Shown here: in pieces, positions 23,526-24,708 of the stretch
Position numbering within the stretch: the stretch's first letter is position 1
Layout of the letters: each line of letters starts with the position of its first letter
Assembly: GCA_045543455.1 (NCBI GenBank)
Contig: JAZQMK010000096.1
Coordinates: forward strand, 1 to 24,708
Reading direction: 5' to 3'
DNA: 24,708 bases
DNA from: SIG291 sp045543455
GTDB taxonomy: Bacteria > Bacillota > Clostridia > Lachnospirales > Lachnospiraceae
Program-made: the position numbers and the translations under genes
Notes under the pieces: generated by a model
Told to the model about the DNA's origin: nothing
The model's database searches: none
What the model saw: the letters and a program-made list of their open reading frames with translations, nothing else

Positions 23526-23539
23526 CAAACATCTGTTCG
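23526..23539. promoter_or_regulatory. LexA (DinR) box 1
   Basis: CAAACATCTGTTCG, read on the minus strand as CGAACAGATGTTTG, fits the Gram-positive SOS consensus CGAAC-RNRY-GTTYG at every position. It lies just downstream of the predicted yneA transcription start and touches the yneA ribosome binding site, so bound LexA would block elongation or promoter clearance. Confidence 0.85.
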
Positions 23540-23554
23540 TATTTATTTTTCTAT

Positions 23555-23583
23555 AATATACCACCAGAACAAATGTTTGTCAA
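23555..23583 (-). promoter_or_regulatory. Promoter of the yneA-like gene
   Basis: On the minus strand, a perfect -35 TTGACA (plus 23578-23583) and TATATT (plus 23555-23560) are separated by exactly 17 bp. LexA box 2 covers part of the -35 and spacer. This is a strong promoter held by a strong operator, typical of a tightly switched SOS gene. Confidence 0.8.
23566..23579. promoter_or_regulatory. LexA (DinR) box 2
   Basis: AGAACAAATGTTTG matches 13 of 14 positions of the Gram-positive SOS consensus (first base A, not C). It overlaps the -35 and spacer of the yneA-type promoter. Its centre is 40 bp from that of box 1. Confidence 0.85.
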
Positions 23584-23601
23584 TAGGATTTTTTAAAAAA
23601 T

Positions 23602-23628
23602 CGAACAAATTTTCGGAATAAGTGTTTG
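23602..23628. promoter_or_regulatory. LexA (DinR) boxes 3 and 4, adjoining
   Basis: Box 3, CGAACAAATTTTCG (23602-23615), matches 13 of 14 consensus positions. Box 4, GGAATAAGTGTTTG (23615-23628), matches 12 and shares one base with it. Box 4 covers the start of the lexA -35 (23626-23631), so this pair should give LexA autorepression. The 13-bp offset puts the two sites slightly more than one helical turn apart. Confidence 0.7.
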
Positions 23629-23654
23629 CATTTTTATTTAAGGTATGATATACT
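23626..23654 (+). promoter_or_regulatory. Promoter of lexA
   Basis: TTGCAT (23626-23631) and TATACT (23649-23654) are 17 bp apart, with a TGA before the -10 (extended -10). Transcription near 23661 gives a leader of about 55 nt before the TTG start of lexA. LexA box 4 overlaps the -35. Confidence 0.75.
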
Positions 23655-23665
23655 GAATCTGTGCC

Positions 23666-23698
23666 AAAGCGTCACAAGTAGTTTTTACACTACGCTTT
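23666..23698 (+). other. Possible leader hairpin in the lexA 5' UTR
   Basis: AAAGCGT (23666-23672) and ACGCTTT (23692-23698) are perfect complements around a 19-nt loop, ending 5 nt before the GGAGG of lexA. The loop is large and the stem short, so stability is uncertain. No U-run follows. Confidence 0.35.
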
Positions 23699-23715
23699 AG
23701 AATGGAGGATTTATT

Positions 23716-24333
23716 TTGCCAGGTAGAATTACAGCAAAGCAACAAGATATATTAGATTTTATAAAAGCAGAGATTTTAAGTAAGGGTTATCCACCATCAG
23801 TTAGAGAGATATGTGAAGCAGTTAATCTTAAGTCAACTTCTTCTGTTCACTCTCACTTAGAGACTCTTGAGAAGAACGGTTACATACGAAGAGACCCTAC
23901 TAAGCCAAGAACTATAGAGATTATAGATGACACATTTAATCTTACAAGACGTGAAGTAGTTAATGTTCCACTTTTAGGTCAGGTTGCTGCAGGTATGCCG
24001 CTTCTTGCCGTAGAGAACATTACAGATTACTTCCCTATGCCGGTAGAGATTATGCCTAACGAAGATACCTTTATGTTAAAGGTAAAAGGTGAAAGTATGA
24101 TTAATATGGGTATTTATGATGGAGATCTTATATTAGTTAAGAAGCAGAATGTTGCTCATAATGGAGAAGTTATTGTGGCCTTAGTCGATGACTCTGCTAC
24201 TGTTAAACGTTTTTATAAAGAAGACGGACGATACAGACTTCAGCCGGAAAATGATGATATGGACCCTATTTATACTGATCATGTAGAGATTTTAGGAAAA
24301 GTAATCGGTCTTATGAGATTTAATATTATATAA
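23716..24333 (+). CDS. lexA: SOS response repressor / autoprotease LexA
   Basis: LexA represses DNA-damage genes and cleaves itself when bound to RecA filaments. The 205-residue protein has an N-terminal winged-helix domain (ITAKQQDILDFI ... YPPSVREICEAVNLKSTSSVHSHLETLEKNGYIRR) and a C-terminal peptidase domain with the Ala92-Gly93 cleavage site (VAAGMP), Ser127 (KGESM) and Lys164 (ATVKRF). It uses a TTG start at 23716, supported by GGAGG (23704-23708) at 7 nt. An ATG at 23702 is out of frame. The divergent yneA-like gene and shared operators reproduce the Bacillus arrangement. Confidence 0.97.
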   Translation: MPGRITAKQQDILDFIKAEILSKGYPPSVREICEAVNLKSTSSVHSHLETLEKNGYIRRDPTKPRTIEIIDDTFNLTRREVVNVPLLGQVAAGMPLLAVENITDYFPMPVEIMPNEDTFMLKVKGESMINMGIYDGDLILVKKQNVAHNGEVIVALVDDSATVKRFYKEDGRYRLQPENDDMDPIYTDHVEILGKVIGLMRFNII

Positions 24334-24380
24334 AACAAAGTCTAGTTGACATAATTTTCTTATGTTAACTAGACTTTGTT
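24334..24380. terminator. Long-stem terminator after lexA, possibly bidirectional
   Basis: A 21-bp stem (24334-24354 with 24360-24380), with one non-Watson-Crick pair and a TTTTC loop, begins directly after the lexA stop. The arms run from AACAAAG to CTTTGTT, so the T content is inside the arm rather than in a clean tail. The inner half-sites AGTTGACATAA and TTATGTTAACT closely resemble those of the terminator at 20050-20086. The remaining bases to 24447 hold only a minor TGACA/TGTCA repeat. Confidence 0.75.
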
Positions 24381-24447
24381 AATCGTAATGACATTGTCAC
24401 ATTGACGTGTAAAAGATTTCACAGCAAAGTGAACAAATTCCTATAAA

Positions 24448-24708
24448 TTATAATTCTTCTATTATTTTTCCGTCTTTCCAGATTCTTTCAAGATCATAGA
24501 ATAATCTGTCCTCACTTGAAAATACATGGACGATAATATCTGCATAATCAAGAAGAATCCAGTTAGCACTTGAATATCCTTCGATTTGTTTTGGCTCAAC
24601 ACCTTGTTTTAACAACTCTTCTTCTACGTTGTCAACCATTGCCTGAACCTGACTCTTGTTTGCACCAGTAGCGATTATAAAATAATCAGCGATGACACTT
24701 ACATAAGT
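24448..24708 (-). CDS. rsfS: Ribosomal silencing factor RsfS, C-terminal part (5' end outside window)
   Basis: RsfS (YbeB/Iojap) binds ribosomal protein uL14 on the large subunit and blocks subunit joining in poor growth conditions. The frame is open to the window edge on the minus strand, giving 86 residues. They contain the family core SVIADYFIIATGANKSQVQA, DNVEEELL, the segment EGYSSANWILLDYADIIVHVF and the ending RLFYDLERIWKDGKIIEEL. The internal Met at 24639 is not the start, since conserved sequence continues upstream. Only the N-terminal portion is missing. Confidence 0.95.
   Translation of the reverse strand, partial: TYVSVIADYFIIATGANKSQVQAMVDNVEEELLKQGVEPKQIEGYSSANWILLDYADIIVHVFSSEDRLFYDLERIWKDGKIIEEL

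Noticed and set aside
24381..24447. A small protein or RNA in the gap between the lexA terminator and rsfS
   Set aside because: No start codon with a ribosome binding site and no promoter was found. Only a short TGACA/TGTCA repeat is present near 24389-24399.

Overview
The window is AT-rich and densely coded, with strong GGAGG ribosome binding sites. Its gene orders combine those of Bacillus (miaA-ynbB, radC-mreBCD-minCD, yggS-sepF-ylmH-divIVA, yneA/lexA) with a MinE gene. This fits an anaerobic low-GC Firmicute of the class Clostridia, most likely Lachnospiraceae. That placement is inferred from gene content and protein character, not from a marker phylogeny. No rRNA, tRNA, CRISPR array, insertion sequence or prophage was seen, and no stretch longer than 300 bases lacks a gene.

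Region 1 (1-1675) holds the 3' end of miaA and a PLP enzyme of the aluminium-resistance / methionine gamma-lyase-like family. Region 2 (1684-11608) is a long cell-shape and division-site operon read rightward: radC, mreB, mreC, mreD, a very long PBP2, minC, minD, minE, rodA, a methylglyoxal synthase-like gene and an orphan P-loop protein. It ends at a perfect 16-bp hairpin. The operon supplies the elongation machinery (MreBCD scaffold, RodA glycosyltransferase, PBP2 transpeptidase) and the Min system that places the septum. A small DUF378 membrane protein (11613-11825, minus strand) converges on the same hairpin.

Region 3 (11883-20093) is a second rightward operon: a HlyD-like membrane-anchored protein, yggS, sepF, ylmH, divIVA, aroB, lspA, an rluD-type pseudouridine synthase, a cytidylate-kinase-like protein and a membrane-anchored L,D-transpeptidase homologue that appears to have lost its catalytic His and Cys. 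Cell division, lipoprotein processing, chorismate supply and RNA modification are therefore co-transcribed.

Region 4 (20080-24708) changes character, with short units on alternating strands. It has a tyrosine recombinase resembling the single-recombinase XerS type with a near-perfect palindrome just upstream (a dif candidate), a compact DEAD-box helicase, a TtcA-family tRNA thiolase, and a classic SOS control region. In that region four LexA boxes lie between a yneA-like LysM division inhibitor and lexA. The window ends inside rsfS.

The points most worth a second look are the degenerate L,D-transpeptidase, the XerS-like recombinase with its palindrome, the Asp-to-Glu change at the catalytic position of the methylglyoxal synthase, the roughly 240-residue insertion in PBP2, the altered nucleotide-binding loops of MreB, and two terminators that share a dif-arm-like stem.
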